A stretch of 23,295 bases of DNA, taken from positions 1 to 23,295 of IMG/VR virus record IMGVR_UViG_3300027777_000152. The stretch is one strand, 5' to 3'. Below the pieces are notes generated by a model. That model had not been told where the DNA came from and did no database searches. It saw only the letters and a list, made by a program, of their open reading frames with translations. The stretch comes from a virus. Numbering within the stretch: the first letter of the stretch is position 1; each line of letters opens with the position of its first letter. The position numbers were made by a program, and so were the translations under genes. Shown in pieces: positions 6,084 to 13,286 of this stretch.

Positions 6084-6468
6084 AGTGTTCTCCTAGTTCG
6101 ATGGGCAGGTTTTTATTTTCTATTTCTTGCATAGTCCACATAGCTGACATCAAATTCCAGCACGCTGCTGCTAGATGATCTTCGTCTTTGCGTCCCATGC
6201 AGTATTTTGTGATGTGCCTAATCGCACTGTTGAGGTACCTGGAGACAGGTTGTCCCTTCTCCCAGTTGCGATCCCCATATTTCTTTGCACCGTGTTCGGT
6301 GTGGATTGCTATCCGTTCTAGAGCGCAGAACGGGAGTAGGTCATACCTACCCTTATTCTCTTGTGTGTCTCGTACACTCCCACTGGTGAATGTTTGGCGT
6401 GCGCCTGAATCAGGTAAGCACCATGCGTTTGAGTTGTTTTTAATTACATCTAGTTCTTTAGGGGTCAT
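5977..6468 (-). CDS. dATP/dGTP diphosphohydrolase-like protein (DUF5664 type), 163 aa
   Basis: The central block GRYDLLPFCALERIAIHTEHGAKKYGDRNWEKGQPVSRYLNSAIRHITKY..G..DEDHLAAACWNLMSAMW (about residues 40-112) is the signature of the DUF5664 family, an all-helical, MazG-like nucleotide pyrophosphohydrolase group. Acidic and His residues that would hold Mg are in HTEHGAKKYGDRNW and DEDHLAAACWN. The best studied relative, MazZ of 2-aminoadenine phages, cleaves dGTP, but the family is widespread in ordinary phages. GGAG lies 6 bases before the ATG and the start overlaps the polymerase stop (ATGA). The last third has no known domain. Confidence 0.8.
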   Translation of the reverse strand: MTPKELDVIKNNSNAWCLPDSGARQTFTSGSVRDTQENKGRYDLLPFCALERIAIHTEHGAKKYGDRNWEKGQPVSRYLNSAIRHITKYCMGRKDEDHLAAACWNLMSAMWTMQEIENKNLPIELGEHYERRLYWGQQCGEKEPDVTTQNCKKGETVTGNLHA

Positions 6469-8588
6469 GCTTTACTCCATGTTGCGCTTAGTTGTGCTTC
6501 TACTTTAGACTCCACAATACCAAATAGGACTCTATCCATTTGTGTCTCCATCATTTTAACCACCCTGTCTAAATGAAGTCCCGCCCCTTCGGTAGGGACT
6601 TCAACCACTAGCTCGTCATGTATGAACGCAACCACTGGGTACACTTGTGATACCTCGTACAGTGCTAGTTTTGCACCATCTGAGGCCAATCCTTGGAACT
6701 GGGTGTTGCAGGATTCTGTGTACTCTGCTGAACCTCGTACACGCCCTGTCAGTGTAACTACGGTAGAACCAAATAGTCTTCTGCGTAAATTCTGACTACC
6801 TCTTCTAGATCGGATTAGGAAGTCTAGTCCGTTGTCTCTGTTGACTATTTCGAGCGCGTCCCACACATACCGTCTAAAGGTACTGGGGTAGGCCTTACCT
6901 TTAAAGTTCTCCTTCTTACCAGAAACTACATCAGCTATTGCAGAGAATGCAAATATACCTATACCCTTAATACCGAAGCTGTTGCATATTTCTGCTGGGG
7001 ACGATTGCAGGTTATACGCCATGTTGTTGAGGGTCTGTTGTTCTAGGTACACAGATAGCTCAGGGTAGATCTCAGTGATCATTTTATTTTTCCATTCCTT
7101 GGCCTGTTCCATAGTCATCTCTACACCGTATTGGGCTAAAGAATACGCCATGAGTGCCTTAGCTCCTAGTCCACCGGGTACACCAAAGTTGATGGCTTTA
7201 GCTGCCTGTCGAAATTTAGCAAACTTCTTAGGCTCAGTAGATTTTAACCCCATAAATTTCTTGTAGTCCATGTTCAACAAGCTAGCTGCTGTGTACGCAT
7301 GTGGGTCCACACCCTCCGAGAATGTTTCGGCTAGTCTGGAGAACCCAAACCTAGACTTGCATATTGCTGCTAGGCATCTCAACTCAATAGCGTTGTAGTC
7401 AGCAATCACAAAGGTTGTGCCATCCCTAGGAACAAACAACTTGCGAAACCATTCAGCCTTAGGCATCTGCTGTAGGTTGGGCTTAGAGCATGAGGTGCGC
7501 CCAGTACGAACTAATGCCTGGTACTTAGGGTTAACACTGCCAATCTTAATCTGGTCCACAAAATTTAGTAGGGTAGCTTTGGTGGACATATCTTGCCACG
7601 CCTGGATGAATGGGTGTTTATGCTCACACCAGAAATCACCACTAGTGGTTATCTCTTGGGACTTAGCTGTCATGGGAATAGACTTGTTGGGGAGGTTTAG
7701 TTCTGCTGCTATACCCAGTAAATAAACACGCAGTGCCTTACTATCTATTGAGGGTACACCAGTAATAGGATTGACTATTAGTTGCCCCTTGCGCTTCTTA
7801 ACCACATCCCGTTTAAACAGGCTAGGGTAGTGCTCAGTTAGCCAGTTCACCCGGTCTTGTATCTGTAGCTTTATCTCCACACCCACCTCTTGCTGTGCTT
7901 TTTGGTCAACCTTGATACCCACTTTGGAGCAATCAGCTAGTGCAATCGCACCTTTAATTTGAGTATGGTGGGTTAGGTACCCGAACTCTTCTATTACACA
8001 GTTATTGTGCTGTGCTAAGTGTTTAGCCACTGGGTGCAGTTCGTTGTATAGCTCCCTAGTTGCTCTCGCATCGTGCAGGGCGTAGGCTAAGAACTCATCA
8101 GGCACATCCTCTAATGGTTTCTGATGCCACTGGAACCACTCACACTGTAGTGCCTTGCTAATATCTGTGTTCAGGTAGTGTTTACATAGGTCTAGTAGAG
8201 AGGACGGTCTTAGAGGACCATCCTCTTCCCCGTTAGCTAGTCTAACTAGGAAGTCCAATATCATCGTGTCCCACACACGGTTGTCTTCTACCATCTGTTT
8301 CCACACACGGATGTCTTCTACAAAGCCCAACGCATGATGTACCACATGGTAATCAAAGGCAAAGTTATGGGCCACCAGTGGACAACCACTAGCAGATACC
8401 ATCTGTACCCACTCAGGTAGTTGGTCAGGTGATACAATATATGCAGCATGGTTAGTCGCAAAGGTGAGTATGATTAACTCAGGTGTAACACCTGGCTCAA
8501 TCAATGTGGTTTCAGTGTCGAACGCCATCGCACCATCACATGGTACATGTTGTCCGTTCCATTTATACTTCTTTAATAGGTTGTTCAA
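6465..8588 (-). CDS. polA: Family A DNA polymerase with 3'-5' exonuclease, 707 aa
   Basis: Replicative phage polymerase. Exonuclease motifs are intact: FDTET (D24, E26), HNFAFD (D79) and YALHD (Y169, D173). Polymerase motifs: GRTSCSKPNLQQMP (363-376), motif A DYNAIELR (397-404), motif B RQAAKAINFG (460-469) and motif C HDE (657-659). Motif B continues VPGGLG, so the usual Tyr of NFG-xxYG is a Gly (472). A phage-type insertion of about 70 residues lies at roughly 525-600. There is no 5' nuclease domain. The start is TTG at 8588, with GGGGAGG 6 bases upstream; the next ATG (residue 21) would leave out the leader to the first exonuclease motif. It overlaps the nuclease gene upstream by 26 bases and the DUF5664 gene downstream by 4. 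Confidence 0.96.
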   Translation of the reverse strand: MNNLLKKYKWNGQHVPCDGAMAFDTETTLIEPGVTPELIILTFATNHAAYIVSPDQLPEWVQMVSASGCPLVAHNFAFDYHVVHHALGFVEDIRVWKQMVEDNRVWDTMILDFLVRLANGEEDGPLRPSSLLDLCKHYLNTDISKALQCEWFQWHQKPLEDVPDEFLAYALHDARATRELYNELHPVAKHLAQHNNCVIEEFGYLTHHTQIKGAIALADCSKVGIKVDQKAQQEVGVEIKLQIQDRVNWLTEHYPSLFKRDVVKKRKGQLIVNPITGVPSIDSKALRVYLLGIAAELNLPNKSIPMTAKSQEITTSGDFWCEHKHPFIQAWQDMSTKATLLNFVDQIKIGSVNPKYQALVRTGRTSCSKPNLQQMPKAEWFRKLFVPRDGTTFVIADYNAIELRCLAAICKSRFGFSRLAETFSEGVDPHAYTAASLLNMDYKKFMGLKSTEPKKFAKFRQAAKAINFGVPGGLGAKALMAYSLAQYGVEMTMEQAKEWKNKMITEIYPELSVYLEQQTLNNMAYNLQSSPAEICNSFGIKGIGIFAFSAIADVVSGKKENFKGKAYPSTFRRYVWDALEIVNRDNGLDFLIRSRRGSQNLRRRLFGSTVVTLTGRVRGSAEYTESCNTQFQGLASDGAKLALYEVSQVYPVVAFIHDELVVEVPTEGAGLHLDRVVKMMETQMDRVLFGIVESKVEAQLSATWSKA

Positions 8589-8913
8589 TGAAGGCCTCCC
8601 CAGCTAACTTTTCAACGATACAACTCCACAACCACCAAGGTAGTACGACCATGGGATCTTTATTATCTGCCTGAATGTGCAGTATGTCGTTCTCACCTAG
8701 CCAGTCGTAGATCTGTTTAAACCCAGTGGATCTGCATTTCACCTCACCAGTCCACTCGTACACACCAGCTTGTATCTTTAGGTCGCCTTTATAGTTGGCA
8801 TCAGCACCACTCAGTGGAACCCTATGGCAGAATATGCCAGGTATCTTCATGTACCTGTGCACGAATTCTCGTTCCCTACGCATTCCTTTGTCACGGCTAA
8901 ATTTTCCACTCAT
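8563..8913 (-). CDS. PD-(D/E)XK nuclease, Holliday-junction-resolvase-like, 116 aa
   Basis: The order KGMRRERE (N-terminal Glu), GADANYKGDLKI (D44 region), GEVKCR (E-x-K) and a Gln/Asp-rich segment, DILHIQADNKD, matches the small archaeal-Hjc-like or VRR-type endonuclease fold. It probably resolves branched DNA during replication or before packaging. The start ATG overlaps the stop of the primase-helicase (ATGA), and the end overlaps the TTG start of the polymerase. The ribosome site is distant (AAAGG 12 bases away), so coupling with the upstream gene is likely. Confidence 0.75.
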   Translation of the reverse strand: MSGKFSRDKGMRREREFVHRYMKIPGIFCHRVPLSGADANYKGDLKIQAGVYEWTGEVKCRSTGFKQIYDWLGENDILHIQADNKDPMVVLPWWLWSCIVEKLAGEAFIEQPIKEV

Positions 8914-10622
8914 AGTTCGGATCTACCTTTCCAATGGAGTTTAGTATCTTGCCAATCCGCACCTTCTAAGAATTCAAAGGCCCATGATGTTTGCTTAGGT
9001 GCCAGGTTGTTTTTAACTTGGCCCAATACCCTATCGCCAGTGTCCTCATCGTGCACCATGTAAAGGCACACCCTAGCAGCAGCAACCACAGCAATTGAGC
9101 CACCACCCTTATACATCTGGGAAACCTGTGCACTACCCTTAGTGAGATGTCTAATCATCAGCACAGTGCAGTTAGTGCGTTCAGCCATCTTCTTTAGTGG
9201 TGTTAACATCTGTCGCATAGACTGGTCCTTGTAGGAGTCTACCGTGTCATCTAAAAAGGCTAGTAGTGGATCAAGTATCACCAGCACAATGCCTAGCTGC
9301 TCGATGATGCGCTCTAGTTCAGCTATCTGTTTAGGGAAGGTTGGGGAATGATCCCAGAAGTAAACCTTGTTGAGATCTGCACCAGCAGCTTTCATCCTAG
9401 GTACTGTAATACTACCTGGGTCATCTTCTGCACTGAGGAACAACACAGATCCGCAAACAGGTTTATCTACTTCACCGGGGAATGGAGTGCAGGTGGTAAT
9501 TCGCATCGCAATATCGGCACAGAGGGTAGACTTGCCCAGCGATGGGTCACCCTCTAGCACTACGAGCATACCCTTAGGTAGCCACCCGCGCCACATCCAC
9601 TCGACCTTAACTGGTTTATACTCAGTCGCAGGTCGAACATTTGGGATTGATTCATCACTAGGTATAGACCTTAGGATGGAGATAGGTGACCCAGCAATAA
9701 GGGCATCATCAATGCCCTTATAAGCAGGGTCCCACACCTCTATTAAGGGTGTAATACCCTCATTCTTTAAGCCATAGAATAGTTCGGTGAGTGCTGTTTT
9801 GACATTGGGGTTGGTCTTCCAATCTATGTCAAACGCGATGTAAACTTCTTTTAATTGGAGTGACCGGGTAACCGGGAGTGCTGACTGCCAGTTAGTAACG
9901 CCCGGTACTCCAATTGTTAGTGCGGTGTCATCTAGACAACACGCAATGTCGGCCTTTAATACACCTTCGGTGATTCTAAGTTTCTCTCTACCCACAGCTT
10001 GCCATGGTACATGGCATGATACTTTAGCCTGAGTATCCCCAGTGAACCAAATGTATTTAGGTTCCCCACCTGTTTTTATTTGGAACCCTGATACCTTACC
10101 CTCAACGCTAACAACGGGCAACAGAATACCGCTCTGTGCCTTTATACGGTACTTACCCTTATTCTCCACAAACCCCGGCACACTACCAAGTAGATCCCCA
10201 TGTTTCTCTTGGAGTTGTAATACACTGCGCTTGGTGGTGGGGTCAGCTAATGAGCGGTACCCGCCCAGGTTAACCCACTCCTCAGTTAGACCCCGTGCAA
10301 CAAGCACCGTGTAGTCACCAAGCGACAGCTTTGATCCTTGTATAAGATCCTTGTACACTTCTGCAAACAGTTCTAGATCATCTTCAATAAACAGATCTCT
10401 AAAATCTAGATCCATTGCGTGAACAATATCCAATGTCTTGCACCCTGCATGGCAATGCAATAGAACTTGGTTACCTGATTGCCTAATAGAGAGGCTAGGG
10501 GATCTGTCCTCATGTGCAGGGCAGAGTGACTTCCACTCAGTTCCTGAGTTCGTCACCTGCTCTAGCTTTTCTAGAATTAAGGAGATGTTTTTCGTTCCAG
10601 ACTCGTTGTTGCTCAAAGACAT
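8910..10622 (-). CDS. Primase-helicase: zinc/TOPRIM primase plus RepA-like AAA ATPase, 570 aa
   Basis: A bifunctional replication protein. The N-terminal zinc site is C34PAH37 ... C57HAGC61. A TOPRIM-like segment has E219 in RITEGVLKAD and D265/D267 in IAFDID. The C-terminal half is a RecA-fold ATPase of the AAA_25/RepA type: Walker A EGDPSLGKST (357-366), Walker B VLVILDP (D451), and IRHLTKG (490-496) as a sensor. I chose the ATG at 10622 because GGGGGAA stands 7 bases upstream; the longer frame to 10745 runs through another gene and lacks a site. Even so, 86 bases overlap the upstream gene. It probably primes and unwinds the fork for the family A polymerase two genes downstream. Confidence 0.88.
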   Translation of the reverse strand: MSLSNNESGTKNISLILEKLEQVTNSGTEWKSLCPAHEDRSPSLSIRQSGNQVLLHCHAGCKTLDIVHAMDLDFRDLFIEDDLELFAEVYKDLIQGSKLSLGDYTVLVARGLTEEWVNLGGYRSLADPTTKRSVLQLQEKHGDLLGSVPGFVENKGKYRIKAQSGILLPVVSVEGKVSGFQIKTGGEPKYIWFTGDTQAKVSCHVPWQAVGREKLRITEGVLKADIACCLDDTALTIGVPGVTNWQSALPVTRSLQLKEVYIAFDIDWKTNPNVKTALTELFYGLKNEGITPLIEVWDPAYKGIDDALIAGSPISILRSIPSDESIPNVRPATEYKPVKVEWMWRGWLPKGMLVVLEGDPSLGKSTLCADIAMRITTCTPFPGEVDKPVCGSVLFLSAEDDPGSITVPRMKAAGADLNKVYFWDHSPTFPKQIAELERIIEQLGIVLVILDPLLAFLDDTVDSYKDQSMRQMLTPLKKMAERTNCTVLMIRHLTKGSAQVSQMYKGGGSIAVVAAARVCLYMVHDEDTGDRVLGQVKNNLAPKQTSWAFEFLEGADWQDTKLHWKGRSEL

Positions 10623-10917
10623 CTTCCATTTCCCCCATGTCGATCTGATAGCCAGATGCCTTGTTGCATTGTTGTGATAAGTGCTCTGCTGTCTTCGACA
10701 GGTTAGAACTGATACTGGCAATAGCTGCCCAGTAGGTGGTCGCATTGACTATAAAAACATCGTTTGATTTTTTGTAGTTTTTGGTGTTGATAGCAAACTC
10801 CTTCTCTAGAAGAGCGTAGGCTTCTAGAGAATCGGTTTGTACTTTTTTTATCCTCTGCGCCCACATAGTGAACGCATCGGTAAAAGTTTTAAACGCATCC
10901 GTGCGATCATAGTCCAT
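10537..10917 (-). CDS. Helical hypothetical protein, 126 aa
   Basis: No recognisable family. A predominantly helical sequence (MDYDRTDAFKTFTDAFTMWAQRIKKVQ...), probably a helical bundle. It starts in TAATG overlap with the stop of the putative ssDNA-binding protein and overlaps the primase-helicase start by 86 bases. The position between single-strand-binding and primase-helicase genes suggests a replication accessory or loader, which is guilt by association only. Confidence 0.6.
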   Translation of the reverse strand: MDYDRTDAFKTFTDAFTMWAQRIKKVQTDSLEAYALLEKEFAINTKNYKKSNDVFIVNATTYWAAIASISSNLSKTAEHLSQQCNKASGYQIDMGEMEDVFEQQRVWNEKHLLNSRKARAGDELRN

Positions 10918-11501
10918 TAGTAAGGTGACCTCTGGTAGGACTTACCACCCTTAGGAGTTTTAGCAGGGGCTACTTTTTTAGGAGTAGGCCTCTCTTCAAC
11001 TTCCTCAACCTCATCCTCAACCATCGTAGTAGATACATTGTTAGCCTCTTCTTGAAGTTTTTGTTGTTCTTTCCTGAACAACAGACCAAAGGTGTGTAAA
11101 TTAGCTTTGTCAAGTGGTGACGCAGCAGGGGCAACTGGGAACATACCCAGTCTTTCACGCATAATACCCTTTTGATCCTCTGCATGTTTGCAACTGATTT
11201 TGACCTCAATCCCAACTAGGCCAGATTCACCTTCTTGGTTCATACAGAGGCCGTCAATGTCATCTGATGTGTAACCCAACGCAGCTAGTGACTTCACTGA
11301 GTAGGGTAAAGCCTTCTCAGATAACCAATAGATAACACGCTTGATATCCCCATCACACTCCACTGCCTGACGGTCATTGTCAGTACCGCGGTGCAGTTTT
11401 ACATCTACCACAACGGCAGGTGTTTTTTTATCGCCAAACTGTGTGAGATCGTGTCCAACGATCTCACCAATGTAACTACCGACAGGTAACAAATTCGACA
11501 T
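10917..11501 (-). CDS. Possible ssDNA-binding protein, 194 aa
   Basis: The first 110 residues are beta-rich with OB-fold-like spacing (VGSYIGEIVGHDLTQFGDKKTPAVVVDVKL...). The C-terminal third is a disordered linker with an acidic block (VEDEVEEVEER) and then a basic tail. Acidic tails recruit partners in T7 gp2.5-like and SSB proteins, but here the tail ends in basic residues, which is not standard. The gene lies directly after recT and before the primase region. AAGGAG lies 7 bases before the ATG, within the recT stop region. I could not match a named family. Confidence 0.5.
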   Translation of the reverse strand: MSNLLPVGSYIGEIVGHDLTQFGDKKTPAVVVDVKLHRGTDNDRQAVECDGDIKRVIYWLSEKALPYSVKSLAALGYTSDDIDGLCMNQEGESGLVGIEVKISCKHAEDQKGIMRERLGMFPVAPAASPLDKANLHTFGLLFRKEQQKLQEEANNVSTTMVEDEVEEVEERPTPKKVAPAKTPKGGKSYQRSPY

Positions 11502-11503
11502 AA

Positions 11504-12232
11504 CTAAACTCCTTTAGAAGAATTGACAAATTGTAAAGCCTTACGAAACTCAACTTCGGTGATAGAATCTATCGATATAATACCCAGGTGCGAACAGAGC
11601 TTATTAACTTTGATACCCTTATCGCCACACTGTTGAACAAGCTTATAGCGGTCTTCAATACTAACATCTGATGTTCCACTAAAAGTTTTCTCCGCTGGGG
11701 ATTCTTCATCTAAAATATCCTCATTAGAGATAGCTCCACCAAGCTCTTCGGTGGTGTAAAAAGGGAACGCAGTTAAGTCTGGACAGTAAACCCTTGCACC
11801 TGCTGTGATACAGCGAGCAAACAGCATGGACTTAGGGTATTTCACCCAAATATCTTTTTTATCCAACCCAGCCCTCTTAGCATCTTCCATGGTAAAGCTG
11901 TGGTTTCCTACCACTTCACGGTCCTCATAGAAGTCCACACTACACGCAGTTGGGGTAAGCTCTTTAATGCGATAGTTGTAACCTGGTCTAGCCTTCTTGA
12001 TCAGGGCAGCTACAAAGTTTGCACTAAAGGTTGGGGTTCCCATGATTAGCTGAATAGCCTTTAGGCTAGCAGCAGCACCTAGGCCCAACTCACGACCAAC
12101 CTGGATACGCACCATGGCACTAGCAACATCCTTGATGTCCTTATAGATGCCAGATTTAACAGCAGCAGTGGCGAATCTTTCCATATCGGAAACATTTGTA
12201 AACACCTCAGCTACGGGGACTAAATTAGCCAT
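11504..12232 (-). CDS. recT: RecT-family single-strand annealing protein, 242 aa
   Basis: Anneals complementary strands resected by the phage exonuclease. It has the RecT/RecP core: IYKDIKDVASAMVRIQVGRELGLGAAASLKAIQLIMGTPTFSANFVAALIKKARPGYNYRI, followed by the strand-rich part with KRAGL..KDIWVKYPKSMLFARCITAGARVYCPDL. AGGAGG is 6 bases before the ATG at 12232; an upstream frame to 12280 lies inside the preceding gene. The partner is the YqaJ-type exonuclease at 14921-15523, separated from it by the integrase and attachment region. Confidence 0.9.
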   Translation of the reverse strand: MANLVPVAEVFTNVSDMERFATAAVKSGIYKDIKDVASAMVRIQVGRELGLGAAASLKAIQLIMGTPTFSANFVAALIKKARPGYNYRIKELTPTACSVDFYEDREVVGNHSFTMEDAKRAGLDKKDIWVKYPKSMLFARCITAGARVYCPDLTAFPFYTTEELGGAISNEDILDEESPAEKTFSGTSDVSIEDRYKLVQQCGDKGIKVNKLCSHLGIISIDSITEVEFRKALQFVNSSKGV

Positions 12233-12527
12233 TATTAACCTCCTCAGTTCTAGGGGCTTCACCCTCTGAAATATACTCACACGAACTATAGTGCAGGAAA
12301 ACGACCTGCATACTACCTGACACAGTTGAATTCTCTTGAGTTATCACAAGTGGCTCATCAAGTTTTACTAAGTATCCCATGGCAGTACTGTCACCATGGT
12401 AATAAGGGACTAGGGGAGAACAGATGGTTCCGTGTAGAACACTGTCTGGGTGTTCCCCAGACAGTCCCCACACATGCACCTTTGAGTACAAAGGGTAAAA
12501 CTCGCAGGTGCTAAGGGTTTCGTTCAT
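12225..12527 (-). CDS. Hypothetical protein, probably SH3-like barrel, 100 aa
   Basis: Alternating beta strands such as VLHGTICSPLVPYYHG...MGYLVKLDEPLVI suggest a small barrel. I know similar uncharacterised proteins in phages but no function. AAGGAG lies 7 bases before the ATG, and the start overlaps the stop of the acidic protein (TAATG). Its reading frame contains a perfect 10-base inverted repeat at 12441-12465. The end overlaps recT by 8 bases. Confidence 0.7.
   Translation of the reverse strand: MNETLSTCEFYPLYSKVHVWGLSGEHPDSVLHGTICSPLVPYYHGDSTAMGYLVKLDEPLVITQENSTVSGSMQVVFLHYSSCEYISEGEAPRTEEVNNG
12441..12465. repeat. Hairpin ACTGTCTGGG-tgttc-CCCAGACAGT inside a gene
   Basis: Perfect 10-base G/C-containing arms with a 5-base loop inside the SH3-like gene. 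It could be an RNA structure that modulates expression of the downstream genes, or a binding site; there is no T-run. Confidence 0.5.
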
Positions 12528-12730
12528 TAGTACTCTCCTTGAAAATTGTCGGTATCGTTTGGGGTATAGTCATCCTCATCTTCTGCGTAGGCATCAGATT
12601 TAGATTCTGCTTCCAGTGCATCTTCTGCACTGTCATCTTCAGATTGTTGATAATCTTTTTCGTCAGACTGATATGAATCCATATCATGGTCATCGTAGGG
12701 GTTGGGTTTTTTCCCGAATGGGTTAAACAT
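12527..12730 (-). CDS. Highly acidic small protein, 67 aa, first gene of the replication operon
   Basis: About a third of the residues are Asp or Glu (23 by my count) and only four are Lys, so the protein is probably disordered or a DNA-mimic-like decoy. The N-terminus MFNPFGKKPNPY is the only non-acidic part. AAGGAG lies 8 bases before the ATG. It is the first gene after the promoter at 12819-12791, so it is likely made early and abundantly. No known family; a DNA-mimic role is speculation. Confidence 0.7.
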   Translation of the reverse strand: MFNPFGKKPNPYDDHDMDSYQSDEKDYQQSEDDSAEDALEAESKSDAYAEDEDDYTPNDTDNFQGEY

Positions 12731-12756
12731 GCAGCACTCTCCTTGTTTACTGGGTC

Positions 12757-12770
12757 AACTGGTTACAGTT
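12757..12770. repeat. Inverted repeat AACTG-GTTA-CAGTT in the operon leader
   Basis: A short perfect dyad between the predicted start of transcription (about 12784) and the first gene. A possible operator or leader hairpin. Confidence 0.35.
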
Positions 12771-12790
12771 ACGATGCAACCACATAGACA

Positions 12791-12819
12791 AATCTACAAC
12801 TCTTGTCAGCAGACTGCAA
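12791..12819 (-). promoter_or_regulatory. Predicted promoter of the replication operon
   Basis: On the minus strand: TTGCAG (12819-12814), 17 bases, TAGATT (12796-12791). It has the same -35 hexamer as the divergent promoter for the RHH gene, so a shared regulator is possible. An imperfect dyad, GACAA...TTGTC (12787-12807), overlaps the -10. Confidence 0.55.
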
Positions 12820-12870
12820 GCCCAGTTGTTAATTAATTTGCAAATATTTCCCGAAAATACATAAATACAC

Positions 12871-12900
12871 TTGCAGACAAGGGGTTTTATTTCCTAGAAT
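12871..12900 (+). promoter_or_regulatory. Predicted promoter of the plus-strand RHH gene
   Basis: TTGCAG (12871-12876), 18 bases, TAGAAT (12895-12900). Transcription would start near 12907, about 23 bases before the ATG. It faces away from the replication-operon promoter, about 50 bases between -35 elements. Confidence 0.6.
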
Positions 12901-12929
12901 AATTTTGCTGACTGCCTAAAGGAGTTGAA

Positions 12930-13121
12930 ATGGCTGTTAAAAAGAATGACAATGCAGATGAATCTACTACCACCATGCGCGTAAGTCGTAAAACACTGCG
13001 GATGATACAAATTATCGCAGCATGGAAGGATTTGGGTATTAGTGAATATGTAGACCACCTGGTTAAAACCCAAGGTGCAAAGGATCTGGACGATATGAAA
13101 AAAGGTATAACTAGTCTCTAG
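12930..13121 (+). CDS. Ribbon-helix-helix-like DNA-binding protein, 63 aa
   Basis: After a polar N-terminus comes a beta strand, TTTMRVSR, and two helices (KTLRMIQIIAAWKDLG and SEYVDHLVKTQGAKDL), the RHH arrangement. AAAGGAG lies 6-7 bases before the ATG. It stands alone on the plus strand, divergent from the replication operon and convergent with the integrase, with the attachment region downstream. Candidate roles are repressor of the divergent promoter or a recombination directionality factor; both are inference from position. It is not obviously the same protein as the RHH at 3020-3190. Confidence 0.72.
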   Translation: MAVKKNDNADESTTTMRVSRKTLRMIQIIAAWKDLGISEYVDHLVKTQGAKDLDDMKKGITSL

Positions 13122-13128
13122 TATCTAA

Positions 13129-13166
13129 ACTAACTTATAAAAGTCTTTAGACTTTTATAAGTTAGT
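13129..13166. repeat. Near-continuous 38-bp palindrome after the RHH gene
   Basis: Arms of 18 bases (13129-13146 and 13149-13166) with only TT between them; the inner part reads AAAAGTCT-TT-AGACTTTT. It begins 8 bases after the RHH stop. It may be a terminator (the T-rich tail is weak), a cruciform or a protein-binding site next to the attachment region. Confidence 0.75.
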
Positions 13167-13184
13167 AGTCTATTAAATAGACTA
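13166..13184. repeat. Second palindrome TAGTCTATT-A-AATAGACTA
   Basis: Perfect 9-base arms around one base, abutting the 38-bp palindrome. It is followed by very AT-rich DNA with repeated TATA/GTATA steps (13204-13227), the kind of bendable DNA seen at attachment sites or origins. Confidence 0.65.
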
Positions 13185-13246
13185 GATTACTAAATAAACT
13201 AACCTATATAGTATATTAGTATATAAAAGCAATTTGTGTGCCAAAA

Positions 13247-13265
13247 CTGTACCCCGGAGGTACAG
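13247..13265. repeat. Dyad CTGTACC-CCGGA-GGTACAG left of the tRNA-like core
   Basis: Perfect 7-base arms. A near copy lies at 13450-13469 on the other side of the tRNA-like core, inside the integrase gene. They are candidate binding sites for the integrase arm domain, the RHH protein or an excisionase. Confidence 0.6.
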
Positions 13266-13286
13266 ATTTCTAAAATAACCCTAAAA

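Noticed and set aside
10970-11215. Basic 81-codon minus-strand frame
   Set aside because: It is a frame-shifted shadow of the 194-residue gene without an initiation site.
12511-12693. Minus-strand 60-codon frame
   Set aside because: It is a shadow of the acidic protein gene in another frame; Met/Ile/Thr-rich and without a ribosome site.
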